Assembly: GCF_003144035.1 (NCBI RefSeq)
Contig: NZ_QFWT01000003.1
Coordinates: 310,001-374,000, forward strand
From: Vibrio albus
GTDB taxonomy: Bacteria > Pseudomonadota > Gammaproteobacteria > Enterobacterales > Vibrionaceae
Length of the DNA: 64,000 nt
Direction: 5' to 3'
In this document: in pieces, positions 52,198 through 62,012 of the stretch
Layout: the number at the start of each line of letters is the position of its first letter
Position numbering within the stretch: the first letter of the stretch is position 1
Made by a program: the position numbers and the translations under genes
Notes under the pieces: generated by a model
Told to the model about the DNA's origin: nothing
The model's database searches: none
What the model saw: the letters and a program-made list of their open reading frames with translations, nothing else

Positions 52198-55100
52198 CTG
52201 AATGCCTCCAGTTCCTTCATGAGAAATGGGTTATTAACGCTGCTTGCTCTGAGCTCAAGTTCGACTTCATGCCCCTGCTGACTAAAGGTCACGATAAACC
52301 GGTCTGCCTGGCCACTTTGCCGGATATCGGAGCTTTTAAGTAACTTGAACCAGCCCCACAGACCATCTTCCGCTTTAGTAAAGGAGCGGCCACTGGTGTC
52401 AACGAACGTGGCTGAACTCTGGTTCGTCGTGTCGTTAGTCGGTGGCCATTGCAGGTTACTGACCCGAGCCGGGCCATGACGATAGGAAACGGTTTGTCCG
52501 TTGATATCCAGCACAAACATCTGGCTTCCGGTATCCATATATACAGGCTTGAGGCTGAAACCTATCTGTGGCTGACTTCCTCCGGTCGGGAAGAAGGTAC
52601 TGCGAATTTTAGCGATATTTTCAAACTGACGCAGTACGCGATCAGAGATTCCCATCGGGTGTCCGTTCGCGCCTCTCCATCGCCAAGGGCTCCTTCTGGT
52701 GTCAGCAAAGGGTTTGATGTTTTCATTAAAGAATTGGTCCATAAGCTGGCCGGGGCCGAAAAAGCGGCTGAAGTCCAGTAACGTGACCTCTTTCGACAGG
52801 TCTGCTGAGAACGGAAAACGACCCTGGATACCACGCTGACAGAGCGGCAATATTTCCTGCCCAAGCATTGACGAGAGTTCGCTTTTCGTTCCGCCGACAA
52901 TCATACTCCAGCCCTGACCGGACAGTGCCGTAATCCACTTATCAACCGGAGCCGGTAACTGCGTTGCTTTTTTCTGCAGAAGAGTAAGCGGGCTTTCACC
53001 TCCGCTGGCGGCGGTTTGTTTGGCGGCATCCAGTGCTGTACCACTGTTTTTCATTTCAGACAGAAAATTGAAAGAATCGTAGAAGTCAGCAATAAGTTCG
53101 TCAATCAGTGGCGGATTACCATCGCTCTCCTCAACCAGTGCATTGATGGACTTAAAGCTGGATTCCACCTGATCTATCGGGCCTTTCTCTTCATCCGGGC
53201 TGACTTTTCCTGTTGCGCTCATTAAGCGTTTCAGCCGACTTTGCTGCAGGCTCGCCTGCATACTGACTTCTGATGCGGCGTCTCCGAGATTTTCAGCCAG
53301 TTGGGCGGGGTTGTCTGGTTTCTCTGTCAGGTGGGTGTTTTTCTCCACCAGCTCTAACACTTTCTTCACCGGACTGGACGGCGAAGCGGCGGCTTCAAAT
53401 ACATCAATCGCATGCGCCAAATTGTGAATATCGACAATACTCAGGTTGTTCAGTAACCGGCGCCACTGGATGATGTAATCTTCGAAATAGAGTTCCTCGA
53501 TATCGTCTTTCATGCTCGAAAGCTGTTCGTCATCCGGCTCCGGATCAGTGAAATCATCATTTAAGACCCAGCGCTGTTTCAGGTTTCTTTCGATCAGGTC
53601 ATCACTGATTTGAGTATATACCTGATAGTAACCCTTATAGGTGTACAGGGCTGGTATTCTTGCGTTTTTCAGATCACCCTGATTATAGGTGAATACCCGG
53701 TCACCATGGCGGCCCAGGGCTTTGGTCAGCAGGATATCTCCGTCGGGATCCTCTGAGGCCATCTGGAGTTGTCCATAAATATATTCCGCAAACGGCATGT
53801 CTGTCAGGCTGATTCTGGTGAGTTCTACGGTTTGCTGATTGAGAGGCAGCGGACGGAATTTCTGGCTCAGCATATTATCCAGGTGGGACAGGAGGCGAGC
53901 CTGAACGTCTGGCTGTTCCGGGTAAATGCTTGACCAAAGCAGTGACATAAACAGTCTGACTTCTTCCGCATTCAGATGTTGGGGCCGTCCCAGCATCAGG
54001 TAGGTTTTCAGCCCTTCAAACAGCAGTTCAGTCGTTGTGGTGGTTTGCAGAAATGTTTCCAGCTGTGCGCCCACAGAGTACAGAAATCGTCCCTGGAGTA
54101 CTCTTTGATAGGCCTTGTGAACAAACGGATCCAGCTTGTCACCCTGATATAACCCAGCTCCGAGTAAAAAGGGCACATCTTCCTGATAAACACCAGCGGC
54201 GTCTTTCAGGTCATCCAGTGCTGGCAGCAGAGTATCAATCTCTGTTGTACGGAAGGGCAATCCTGGCAGCTTGTCTTTATAATCGCTGATATGTTCGCTG
54301 ACTTCCGTGACTCTGAGTTGGTTACGGGTAAAGCTGGTCCCCCAGACAATGGCTCCGACAACCAGTGAAAGAAGGGCGGAGGCATAAACGCCTCTCTGAA
54401 ACCAGGCACGGCGTGCCTCGGCCTTTGGATCACTGCCGACCATGCCGGATTCTGCAAACAATACTTTGCTGAACAGGTTATGGATAAAATAACTGCGACC
54501 CTGACCACTGAAAGCGGGCTGTGATACCCTGTCCAGACCAAAACTTCCGGCCAGGTTCCCCATCAGGCGGTCAATGGGGGTGCCTTCCTGAGTACCACTG
54601 GAAAAGTAGACACCTCTGAGCAGCGGACTGCCCTGAAAACGGTTAGGATGATAAATCAGGTTCAGAAACTCCGTCAGACGGGGTCTGAGAGAAGCGACTT
54701 CCTGTGGAAAAGCAAACAGAGTGGCCCGTTTCGTATCATCTTTTTCCTGATGCATTTTTTGAAGCAGCTGCTCGTTCAGACGTTCAACCAGTTCATCGAA
54801 TTTATCCGGAAAGACATCAGTAACGGTGGTATTTTTTGTCTGATCGCTATTTTCCGTCTGATCGCTCAGAGGAAACGTGATTCCCCATACCTGATTTCGT
54901 TCTTCACGACTCATGTTCTCAAAGAACTCGTTAAATCCGGCAATGAGGTCACATTTACTGAACATCATATAAATAGGGGCGCGGATCCCCAGTCTGCTGT
55001 TCAGCTCTTCAATACGCCTTTTGATAGCGCTGGCATGCAGCTCTAGTTCCGTTGCGCTGTGCAACAGCAGGTCTGTAATACTCACGGCGACTAAAATACC

Positions 55101-55763
55101 GTTGATCGGCCGGCTTCTGCGGTGTTTTTTCAGCAGGTCGAGAAATCCTGTCCAGGCCCCGGAATCTGTATCATGCTGGCTGTCCTGTGTGGTGTATCTG
55201 CCCGCTGTATCAATCAGGATGGCATCATCAGTAAACCACCAGTCACAATTGCGCGTGCCGCCTACACCTCTTATTGCGTCCTTGCCAAATTTATCTGATA
55301 ACGGAAAGTGAAGTCCGGAATTGACCAATGCGGTTGTTTTGCCTGATCCCGGCGGGCCAATCACTACATACCATGGCAGCTGATAGAGATACTGATTTCC
55401 GGAGAAGACGCCACCTTTGCCGGATTTTTTCAGCACACTCATGGCTTCATCGAAACGTTGCCGGATGACCTCCAGTTCTTCCTGAGACTGATCGGCTTCG
55501 TCAGTCGATTCGCCTTGTTCCAGCTCTTCTACTAACTGCTGATCTTTTTTCCGGGCTTTGAGTCTGCTTAGTAAGAGCACTGCCAGCCAGATAATGAATA
55601 TGACCAGGATAAGAAGCAGTCTTGCGAGACTTCCTTCCAGAGGAACATTACCAGCCACTGCGATCAGCGGACCAACAAACCAGATGATAATACCGGCGGC
55701 TACCAGTCCCAGACACTGCAATACCCACCTGTTTTTGAAGAACCCGATAACTTTACTCATCAT
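52182..55763 (-). CDS. tssM: T6SS membrane core protein TssM (IcmF)
   Basis: 1193 residues, inner-membrane core of the type VI trans-envelope complex with TssL and TssJ. Two helices near residues 14-36 and 48-66, Walker A GPPGSGKT at 136-143 with IDTAGRY as Walker B-like, and a third helix near 460-480 before the large periplasmic domain (IcmF-related and the C-terminal TssJ-binding part). The Walker motif is intact, so ATP binding is possible. It starts in an ATGA overlap with the tssL stop. Confidence 0.96.
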   Translation of the reverse strand: MMSKVIGFFKNRWVLQCLGLVAAGIIIWFVGPLIAVAGNVPLEGSLARLLLILVIFIIWLAVLLLSRLKARKKDQQLVEELEQGESTDEADQSQEELEVIRQRFDEAMSVLKKSGKGGVFSGNQYLYQLPWYVVIGPPGSGKTTALVNSGLHFPLSDKFGKDAIRGVGGTRNCDWWFTDDAILIDTAGRYTTQDSQHDTDSGAWTGFLDLLKKHRRSRPINGILVAVSITDLLLHSATELELHASAIKRRIEELNSRLGIRAPIYMMFSKCDLIAGFNEFFENMSREERNQVWGITFPLSDQTENSDQTKNTTVTDVFPDKFDELVERLNEQLLQKMHQEKDDTKRATLFAFPQEVASLRPRLTEFLNLIYHPNRFQGSPLLRGVYFSSGTQEGTPIDRLMGNLAGSFGLDRVSQPAFSGQGRSYFIHNLFSKVLFAESGMVGSDPKAEARRAWFQRGVYASALLSLVVGAIVWGTSFTRNQLRVTEVSEHISDYKDKLPGLPFRTTEIDTLLPALDDLKDAAGVYQEDVPFLLGAGLYQGDKLDPFVHKAYQRVLQGRFLYSVGAQLETFLQTTTTTELLFEGLKTYLMLGRPQHLNAEEVRLFMSLLWSSIYPEQPDVQARLLSHLDNMLSQKFRPLPLNQQTVELTRISLTDMPFAEYIYGQLQMASEDPDGDILLTKALGRHGDRVFTYNQGDLKNARIPALYTYKGYYQVYTQISDDLIERNLKQRWVLNDDFTDPEPDDEQLSSMKDDIEELYFEDYIIQWRRLLNNLSIVDIHNLAHAIDVFEAAASPSSPVKKVLELVEKNTHLTEKPDNPAQLAENLGDAASEVSMQASLQQSRLKRLMSATGKVSPDEEKGPIDQVESSFKSINALVEESDGNPPLIDELIADFYDSFNFLSEMKNSGTALDAAKQTAASGGESPLTLLQKKATQLPAPVDKWITALSGQGWSMIVGGTKSELSSMLGQEILPLCQRGIQGRFPFSADLSKEVTLLDFSRFFGPGQLMDQFFNENIKPFADTRRSPWRWRGANGHPMGISDRVLRQFENIAKIRSTFFPTGGSQPQIGFSLKPVYMDTGSQMFVLDINGQTVSYRHGPARVSNLQWPPTNDTTNQSSATFVDTSGRSFTKAEDGLWGWFKLLKSSDIRQSGQADRFIVTFSQQGHEVELELRASSVNNPFLMKELEAFRCPKL

Positions 55764-57085
55764 TTCTCCAGTATGATTTCTACCCGGCGGTTAATGGCCC
55801 GGTTTGCGGCGGTGTCATTGCTCACCAGTGGTTCACTGTCTGCCCGTCCTTCGGCGGTCATCGTCTTAGGAATAATGGATAACTGACGGACAACGTTGGT
55901 CACGGAATCGGCCCGGGCCTTAGACAAGTGCCAGTTTGAAGGGAACCTCAGGGTATGAATAGGAACATTGTCTGAATGCCCGGCAATAATGATCTCTCCG
56001 TCCGCGAGAGATAACGTGTCTGCAATTCGCTCCAGAAGGGGTCTGAATGCCGGATTAATATCAGCACTGCCAGAGCCAAAAAGCCCCTGGTTACGTAGCC
56101 GGATAATGACATCGGTGTCGTCATCAATAACTTCCAGTTGTCCCTGGGCGATTTCGTCAGCCAGAAAGGCGCTGACCCGGTCGTATAGGTCACTTTCAAT
56201 CACAGGGGGAGGTTCAGCCGCTTCAATGACCATTGCCGGTGGCTCTTCTTTTCCGATGGTTGTCAGTTGACTAAACACGGGAGAAGAGGCCTGATTTATT
56301 ATCAGGCTGAACACAAAATAGGTGATTAACAGCAGTGCACCGGTAACGAGAGCGATTACCCATACAGGGAGATAGTCCCGTATTTTATGCTTCACCGTTG
56401 CTACGCCCTGCCATTGAGGAGACAGCTCTGGCTCCGGTACGCCTTTCTGTTTTCTGATCAACTGAAACAGCGTCTTTTTCATCTGTTCCAGAGAACGTCG
56501 GCCGCTTTCGAGCACCCGGTATTTGCCTTCAAACCCCATACTCAGACAGACATAGATGAGCTCCAGCATATCTAAGTGCCGGGCTGGATCTTTCATCAGC
56601 CGCTCGAGAATGACGAAGAACTTTTCGCCTCCCCAGCTTTCCTGGTGAAAACTTACCAACAGGCTGCGTTCACTCCAGCGACTCTGACTGCCCCATGGGG
56701 TATTCAGAACGGTTTCATCCATCACGCAGCAAAGGCAGTAACGTGCAGCGTGTATGGTTTCCCGGTCGGTATGGGTGACGGCATTGTTCTCAAAGTCGTG
56801 TAATTCCTGTTCAACCTGTTCGCGCAGCTTTTCCACATTCTTGTGGCTGGCGCTGTTTCTCAGTCTGGCAACCAGAGACAGCAACGGGGATGCGGACGCT
56901 ACCAGCGGATTGAGTCCTTGTTCTACTGCGTAGTTACCCGGTTTACCGGATGCACCGGAATGAGCCGGTTCTGTTGGGGGTACCTGCATTGCTGGTTGAG
57001 AAGCAACACCTCCCGGAGTCGGTCGAATGACGGTGCTGTCTACATCGGCGTCGGGGTTATCAAAAAACGGGTTATCATTGCTCAT
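55760..57085 (-). CDS. tssL: T6SS protein TssL with C-terminal OmpA/peptidoglycan-binding domain
   Basis: 441 residues. N-terminal cytoplasmic DotU-like domain (about 60-235: CCVMDETVLNTPWG, SLLVSFHQESWGGEKFF, LELIYVCLSMGFEGKYR), one membrane helix (about 244-266), then an OmpA-like domain (about 310-441: IIIAGHSDNVPI, LSKARADSVTNVV, AEGRADSEPLV, NRRVEIILEK) that anchors to peptidoglycan. This extended form is the TssL type of many Vibrio and Pseudomonas systems. Starts 2 bases after the tssK stop. Confidence 0.95.
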   Translation of the reverse strand: MSNDNPFFDNPDADVDSTVIRPTPGGVASQPAMQVPPTEPAHSGASGKPGNYAVEQGLNPLVASASPLLSLVARLRNSASHKNVEKLREQVEQELHDFENNAVTHTDRETIHAARYCLCCVMDETVLNTPWGSQSRWSERSLLVSFHQESWGGEKFFVILERLMKDPARHLDMLELIYVCLSMGFEGKYRVLESGRRSLEQMKKTLFQLIRKQKGVPEPELSPQWQGVATVKHKIRDYLPVWVIALVTGALLLITYFVFSLIINQASSPVFSQLTTIGKEEPPAMVIEAAEPPPVIESDLYDRVSAFLADEIAQGQLEVIDDDTDVIIRLRNQGLFGSGSADINPAFRPLLERIADTLSLADGEIIIAGHSDNVPIHTLRFPSNWHLSKARADSVTNVVRQLSIIPKTMTAEGRADSEPLVSNDTAANRAINRRVEIILEK

Positions 57086-57087
57086 GA

Positions 57088-58425
57088 TTATTCACCCTTT
57101 ATCGCCCAGAATTCGAGTTCAAGCCCCGGAAAGTCTCCGCCTGCATGGAAGGCAAAACCACCGGAAGAACTGAGTTGTTTCCACAGTTCACTGTTTCGGT
57201 CGAGTTCGAAGTAGTTGAAACCGGCATGATAGGGGATCTGCCTTGGTGCAACCGGAAGGGGGCGGATGGCAATACCCGGAAGCTGTAGGTTAACCAACTG
57301 GCGGATCTGTTCTACCGGCCCGATTTTTACCTGAGTCGGAAAGTGTGTCCGCAACGCCTCGGTTGAAGTTTGTGCGCTGACGGCCAGGACAAAGTTAGCA
57401 TTATTAAGCAGGGTGTGATCCGATAACACCGCCACATAGATACCGTATTTACGGGCCTGAACCGGAACAGGGATCGCATTTTGTTCCAGCACCATGCTCA
57501 GTGACTGTCGCAGGGCCGACATCAGACCGTCAAAAGTCGCGCGCAGGTCATCATGCAGGTAAGAGGGGAGATCCGGTGGGCGTTTATTGCGCGTAGTAAA
57601 CGTAGCCAGTTCGCCTGCGACCTGAATACCAATCCGGAAAAACGCTTCAGGGTGCAGTCCCTTTGTGTCTGTCAGGTGAGTAAACAGTGGTTCTAACCGG
57701 TTAACGGTCTGGAGCATCATAAAATCAGCGATTTCAGCGGCACCACCACGGCCTGATTCTGTGATCCGTCCGGACAGGGCTTCCGCCCGGTGACGCAGCA
57801 TTCCCTGAAGCTCAGTCAGGTAGCCGTGGATTTTCGGAACCGCTTTGCAGTCCAGACAGGGAGGAAGAAAATCTTCATCAAGCATGACTGTCTTGTCAGC
57901 TTTTCTCTCGGTAATTTTGCACAGCGGCATATCGACAAAGGCGTTGTGATCATCCGATTCCAGCATAAGGTGGAGACGAAGCTCACCGGTCAGAATGGTC
58001 GCTTCGCTGTTGGAGCCGTGGTTACTGTCAGTGACCTCCTGTTCTTTAGGAATATAGCGGGCCAGAATTTGCGGTGTTTCATCGGCATCGGCTTCTATCA
58101 GTCCTTTGCGCCTGGCCGGGACGGAAAGGTACACCACCGTGTCCCGGGTGTTTTCTGGTACTTCCAGCACCCGTGGGGGCTGATCTTCACCGCCAATGTT
58201 GAACGGTGTGCCATCTGGCATAATGCCGCTGCAACTCTGAATGGCCAGTTTTCCCTGTGCCAGGAGTGGCTGATCAATGGTGAGTCCGGTGATGCCCCAG
58301 CAGTAGGAGCGCAGCGGAGCAGAACGCGACTCCAGCATGTATTCCCAATGCCGGTCATGTTGTTGAAAATGTTGCGGACGCAGGAACATGCCTTCCGTCC
58401 ATATCACTTTATTGCGCCATGTCAT
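57088..58425 (-). CDS. tssK: T6SS baseplate protein TssK
   Basis: About 445 residues. TssK links the baseplate to the TssL/TssM membrane complex. Typical start MTWRNKVIWTEGMFLRPQHFQQHDRHWE, then YCWGITGLTIDQ and the C-terminal FNYFELDRNSELWKQL with a Gly-rich end region. An upstream GTG at 58434 is nearer to AGGAG; ATG at 58425 is preferred because it begins the conserved sequence. It begins 14 bases after tssJ ends. Confidence 0.95.
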   Translation of the reverse strand: MTWRNKVIWTEGMFLRPQHFQQHDRHWEYMLESRSAPLRSYCWGITGLTIDQPLLAQGKLAIQSCSGIMPDGTPFNIGGEDQPPRVLEVPENTRDTVVYLSVPARRKGLIEADADETPQILARYIPKEQEVTDSNHGSNSEATILTGELRLHLMLESDDHNAFVDMPLCKITERKADKTVMLDEDFLPPCLDCKAVPKIHGYLTELQGMLRHRAEALSGRITESGRGGAAEIADFMMLQTVNRLEPLFTHLTDTKGLHPEAFFRIGIQVAGELATFTTRNKRPPDLPSYLHDDLRATFDGLMSALRQSLSMVLEQNAIPVPVQARKYGIYVAVLSDHTLLNNANFVLAVSAQTSTEALRTHFPTQVKIGPVEQIRQLVNLQLPGIAIRPLPVAPRQIPYHAGFNYFELDRNSELWKQLSSSGGFAFHAGGDFPGLELEFWAIKGE

Positions 58426-58439
58426 GATGATCACTGCTC

Positions 58440-58994
58440 CTAAAAATCAAATATATCGCTCTCGCCGGGTTTGATTTTGTCTGAGATTTTTTCTTCGAGA
58501 ATCGGAGAGAATTCCGCGGTTTCTTTTGTTACCTCAATAGCATTTTGCCCCACACGAACCATAAAGCGGTTAGACGAACTCGCTTTAACCGGCATTACCG
58601 TCCGCCATTGAGCGTTGTCGATCTCTCTGAATGCAGCAACAAACCCGATATACCGGGTTGTAGGTGGGAGTTCCTGAACCAGGTTAAGCGCCTTGCCCGG
58701 AAATAAGGTCACTTCGTTATATCCGAGGAGATCGTCTTTCAGCACACCGCTGTCCGGATCGGTCAGGGTAAAATAATTACTGACTTCAAATGTGGTAGGA
58801 GAGGAGAGTTCGTAGATATAAACCACAGTCGGGGAGGCCTTTCCCTTAATATTCGGGTTCATATGAGTTGAGCCAATAAAGTTCACTTTCAGTGAGACGG
58901 AGGTACCGGCACAGCCAAACAGCAGAGAAGCAAACAGTATGACAGCCAGACGAGGTATCCGGCTCAGACAAGATATATCACTAAGTAAGAGCAT
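58440..58994 (-). CDS. tssJ: T6SS outer-membrane lipoprotein TssJ
   Basis: 184 residues with a lipoprotein signal ending LLFGC. The mature domain is a transthyretin-like beta fold binding the TssM periplasmic end: LKVNFIGSTHMNPN, SPTVVYIYELSSPTTFEVSNYF, ALNLVQELPPTTRYIGFVAAFREID. GGAG precedes the ATG. About 148 bases separate it from tagH and include a small CCGGGG/CCCCGG hairpin (59061-59082). Confidence 0.93.
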   Translation of the reverse strand: MLLLSDISCLSRIPRLAVILFASLLFGCAGTSVSLKVNFIGSTHMNPNIKGKASPTVVYIYELSSPTTFEVSNYFTLTDPDSGVLKDDLLGYNEVTLFPGKALNLVQELPPTTRYIGFVAAFREIDNAQWRTVMPVKASSSNRFMVRVGQNAIEVTKETAEFSPILEEKISDKIKPGESDIFDF

Positions 58995-59142
58995 AATAAT
59001 CTCCGTTTTACAGAGCCCGTATACTTAAAAAGTATAGGGGCATTTTGTGGCTCTCTGTGCCCGGGGGGCTTATTTTCCCCGGTATCTGTCAATGCTTTAT
59101 CGGTTTTCTCTTTATTGAGAAATCGGTAAACAACCAACATCT

Positions 59143-60621
59143 CTACCGCTTTTTACGTGACACAGACAGTTTTTCGACCTGCTCCTCATAGGCTTTTGAG
59201 AAGGCTTCGCCAAACAGCTCCTGGAAAGAATCTTCGGCTTCTGAGAGTATGGCCTGATACTGTTCTTCATATTGTTCCCAGTACCAGGCTTTTTTGCTTT
59301 CAAGCAGGCTACGGCCGCTCTTCTGGTCAAAGTGGCGTTTCAGAGTATCCGGATCAAAGCGCTGTAGCATGGTGGATAATGCCGCCTGAACCCCGGCCAT
59401 AATGGCAAGCTGATGCGCTTCAATATCATCCAGAGCTTCACTGAGTGCCTCGTGTGCCGGAAGATAAGCTGAGCTGGTAGGCTGTAACATCTGTTGCAGT
59501 GCGTCGTCTGCCGATACCGAGAATTTCAGAGGATTATTTTCCACAGCGCGGATCGTGGTTTGCTGCATACGAAACTCACTTTTTACGTCCGCCCGCGCCC
59601 TTAACATCTGCATCAGCCCTTCGATAGCGCCTCTTAATAACGCGCCTGACGTTTCCATTGAGGCTTCGGCACCGGATTCAGGAATATTGAGATGTTCAAT
59701 GCCCGCACCTTTTACAAAACTGGCGAATGCGTTAGAAGGGCCGCCGGAGTTTGCCGGAGCCTGTGTGCGGGGCGGAGACGATGCGCCAGGGTTAGGAATA
59801 GCAAAATTCTGAGGGGGAGTCTGCGGTTCCGGGCCAGGTTCAGGCGCTGTTGGAGGTTCGGCTGGTGGTGTAGTCGGTTCTGTTTCCGGGGTTGTGTGTT
59901 CAGCTTCGTTGTCCGAAAGGATATCCCAATCCTCAGGAATGCTATCGGGTGCTCTGAAAAATTGATTTTCCGACGGGACATTATCCGGCATGGATGATCC
60001 GGTTAATTCATCCGCACCGGGGCCAGAGGTCAGCCCGTTGTCCGGGGAGAAAAAATCGTTGTTTTCACTGGAAGAGGTACCTTGCCGGGGCTCCCTCTCC
60101 GAAGGAGAAGAAAAAAAGTCATTCTTTCCCTGAGAGGGGGATGAAGAAGGCGCAGGCTCCTCTGGTTGCCAGGGCGGTATGGACTGCTCCACCGGTTCAG
60201 TAAAAAAGTCATCTTTTGCTGTCGGTTTAGCCGCAAAAGGATCGTCTGTCCCCGATTGTACAGGGGCACCGAATGGTGAATGACCCACAGTCGGTGGCTC
60301 ATCCTCAATAGCGATTTCCAGTGTATAGTCACCTAACACCAGTCTTTGCCCGTCGATCAGTTCTGCAGAGTGGTCACGACCTAAAGGATTCAGGTTTCCT
60401 TCAAAGTAGAGGCCGTTGGTACTGGTGTCGGTAATGATAAATTTGCCGTTTTCGAAAGTAACAGCAGCATGTTTGCCTGAGATAAACCGGTCGGGGTCGG
60501 GCAGGACACAGGTATTCCCCGGGGCACGGCCCAGAGTGCCGCCAGATTCTCCAATATCCACTTCAACCGGGGATTCCGGAGGCTGACTTTTATAGCTGAC
60601 AACTTTTATTCGGGCTTTCAT
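59143..60621 (-). CDS. tagH: T6SS-associated FHA-domain protein TagH/Fha
   Basis: 492 residues. The N-terminal FHA domain (about 1-100: GGTLGRAPGNTCVLPDP, ISGKHAAVTFEN, DTSTNGLYFEG) recognises phospho-threonine. A long Pro/Ser/Glu-rich linker (about 105-285) with repeated FFS and FFT short motifs follows, then a helical TagH C-terminal domain (about 310-490) with basic terminal residues. In Pseudomonas Fha is the target of the PpkA/PppA switch. ATG at 60621 starts MKARIKVVSY behind GGGGGAC. The linker is unusually long and low-complexity. Confidence 0.92.
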   Translation of the reverse strand: MKARIKVVSYKSQPPESPVEVDIGESGGTLGRAPGNTCVLPDPDRFISGKHAAVTFENGKFIITDTSTNGLYFEGNLNPLGRDHSAELIDGQRLVLGDYTLEIAIEDEPPTVGHSPFGAPVQSGTDDPFAAKPTAKDDFFTEPVEQSIPPWQPEEPAPSSSPSQGKNDFFSSPSEREPRQGTSSSENNDFFSPDNGLTSGPGADELTGSSMPDNVPSENQFFRAPDSIPEDWDILSDNEAEHTTPETEPTTPPAEPPTAPEPGPEPQTPPQNFAIPNPGASSPPRTQAPANSGGPSNAFASFVKGAGIEHLNIPESGAEASMETSGALLRGAIEGLMQMLRARADVKSEFRMQQTTIRAVENNPLKFSVSADDALQQMLQPTSSAYLPAHEALSEALDDIEAHQLAIMAGVQAALSTMLQRFDPDTLKRHFDQKSGRSLLESKKAWYWEQYEEQYQAILSEAEDSFQELFGEAFSKAYEEQVEKLSVSRKKR

Positions 60622-60660
60622 TGTGTCCCCCGTTAGCATTATTACTTGTATTTATTTTCT

Positions 60661-60677
60661 TTTCAGTATTGTATTGA
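60661..60677. repeat. 17-bp direct repeat, copy 1
   Basis: TTTCAGTATTGTATTGA, identical to 61962-61978. The copies flank the metzincin-like peptidase gene in the same orientation. A CCGCCAGATT 10-mer lies near each copy too (60688 and 61887). Confidence 0.8.
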
Positions 60678-60722
60678 ATTGGCCTCTCCGCCAGATTAGT
60701 ACTATTAGTCACTGGCATAGAT

Positions 60723-61817
60723 CTACTGTGTTACTGTTGCGGATTCTGTTCCTCTCACAATTTGCCAACCTGGGCCGGCGGTTTTGGTTAGGGCATCCCA
60801 AAGGGTGACGAAATGGCATTCACTGGTCACCCAGCCGCAACACATAATGCTTAGATTATTGACCATATCACCTTCTTTGGATGGAATCTTATTGGCTCTC
60901 ACTCCTGCTGCAACACATAGCCTTTTCCATTCACTATGAGCTTTTTCTATGGAACTGTCTTTTGGATAAAGAGTGTATTCATCCGGTAGCCCTAATAAAT
61001 GTCCGAACTCATGATCGGCTACCCGATAACGATACCAATGGGCGGTAAAAAGTTCAGAACCATAATTCAGGTCTGGTAATTCAATAACAGCGTCCGCTTG
61101 TGTCTTGTGTTTCCTGAATGGGATTTTTAGTTTTGGAAATGTCTTAGTTGGTTGAATCCGAATCGGATAGGTGACACCAGCATCACGGAGAAAGCTCTGT
61201 ACAGTATTCACTAAGGTCTGAGCTTTTCCTTTTGCACCAGATGTTGCTTTGATAACAATAGGGAACTGTTTTACGGGCATGGCTTTTAGTTTTTCTGCTA
61301 ACGCGGCCAACTTACCATCGTCATCATCTACGGACCAGGTATCTCCGGTACGGGTCAGGCTTATCTGGCTTGCTTCATTAACCGCCTGTCCAATTCTTTG
61401 GTGTAGATTCGTTGCCGCCGCCGCTCTTGATAACGCGGTTGGTGATACACCAGCAATTTCGTCGTTAAATTTCCATGCTGATTCATAGAGGACGAGAGAA
61501 GGTGGGTCTGAAGCTATAAGGGCCGATTGGCCATGTCCGCTTTTGACTGCACACTTTAACCCATGAGCGTTTTCTCTTACGTGAAATGTCGGCTCTAACT
61601 CAAGGTCGCCTTTCTGAAACTTGAATTTTCTATCCCAGGCTGTTTTTACATTACTTGCAAACTGTTCTTTATAAACTGTTTCAGGAACATCGGGTGCATC
61701 GCTGAAGTCCCAATTGACATCTAAGTAAACTTTAAATGTCCCTGTATCGGTATCAATGTCATAAGAGAACTTACCGAACCCTGTTGGTGACGTATATTGC
61801 CCGGTTCTAGTGACCAT
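60723..61817 (-). CDS. Metzincin-like zinc peptidase, candidate T6SS effector
   Basis: 364 residues, not recognised as a named family. The motif HEFGHLLGLPDE at 269-280 is a full zinc-peptidase site of the form HExxHxxGxxD, as in snapalysin-type metzincins, and NLSIMCC at 321-327 contains a SIM that could be the Met-turn. No signal peptide, so it would not be exported by Sec. AGGAGG precedes the ATG at 61817; an upstream frame extension is not conserved-looking. It lies between the lipoprotein and tagH and is flanked by direct repeats. Effector status rests on location and the intact peptidase motif; no MIX or PAAR region was recognised. A cell-envelope peptidase is an alternative. Confidence 0.6.
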   Translation of the reverse strand: MVTRTGQYTSPTGFGKFSYDIDTDTGTFKVYLDVNWDFSDAPDVPETVYKEQFASNVKTAWDRKFKFQKGDLELEPTFHVRENAHGLKCAVKSGHGQSALIASDPPSLVLYESAWKFNDEIAGVSPTALSRAAAATNLHQRIGQAVNEASQISLTRTGDTWSVDDDDGKLAALAEKLKAMPVKQFPIVIKATSGAKGKAQTLVNTVQSFLRDAGVTYPIRIQPTKTFPKLKIPFRKHKTQADAVIELPDLNYGSELFTAHWYRYRVADHEFGHLLGLPDEYTLYPKDSSIEKAHSEWKRLCVAAGVRANKIPSKEGDMVNNLSIMCCGWVTSECHFVTLWDALTKTAGPGWQIVRGTESATVTQ

Positions 61818-61961
61818 TAGATATCCTCCTGAAGCTAAAAAATCTATGCGATATATCACCAGGTGTATGTCCCTGACATCATCCGCCAGATTCCTCAATC
61901 TTTACTGAGCAATAGCGATATAGTTCTACAGTTATGTCAGTGCTTTGAACCAATTTGTCTA

Positions 61962-61978
61962 TTTCAGTATTGTATTGA
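61962..61978. repeat. 17-bp direct repeat, copy 2
   Basis: Identical to 60661-60677, in the 195-base gap between the metzincin-like gene and the lipoprotein gene. Confidence 0.8.
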
Positions 61979-62012
61979 GCTATAAATATTTCCAATTAAC
62001 GACAAGTTACCA

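Noticed and set aside
61818-61898. 27-residue N-terminal extension of the metzincin-like peptidase
   Set aside because: AGGAGG sits just before the ATG at 61817, and the extension overlaps the repeated flank region.
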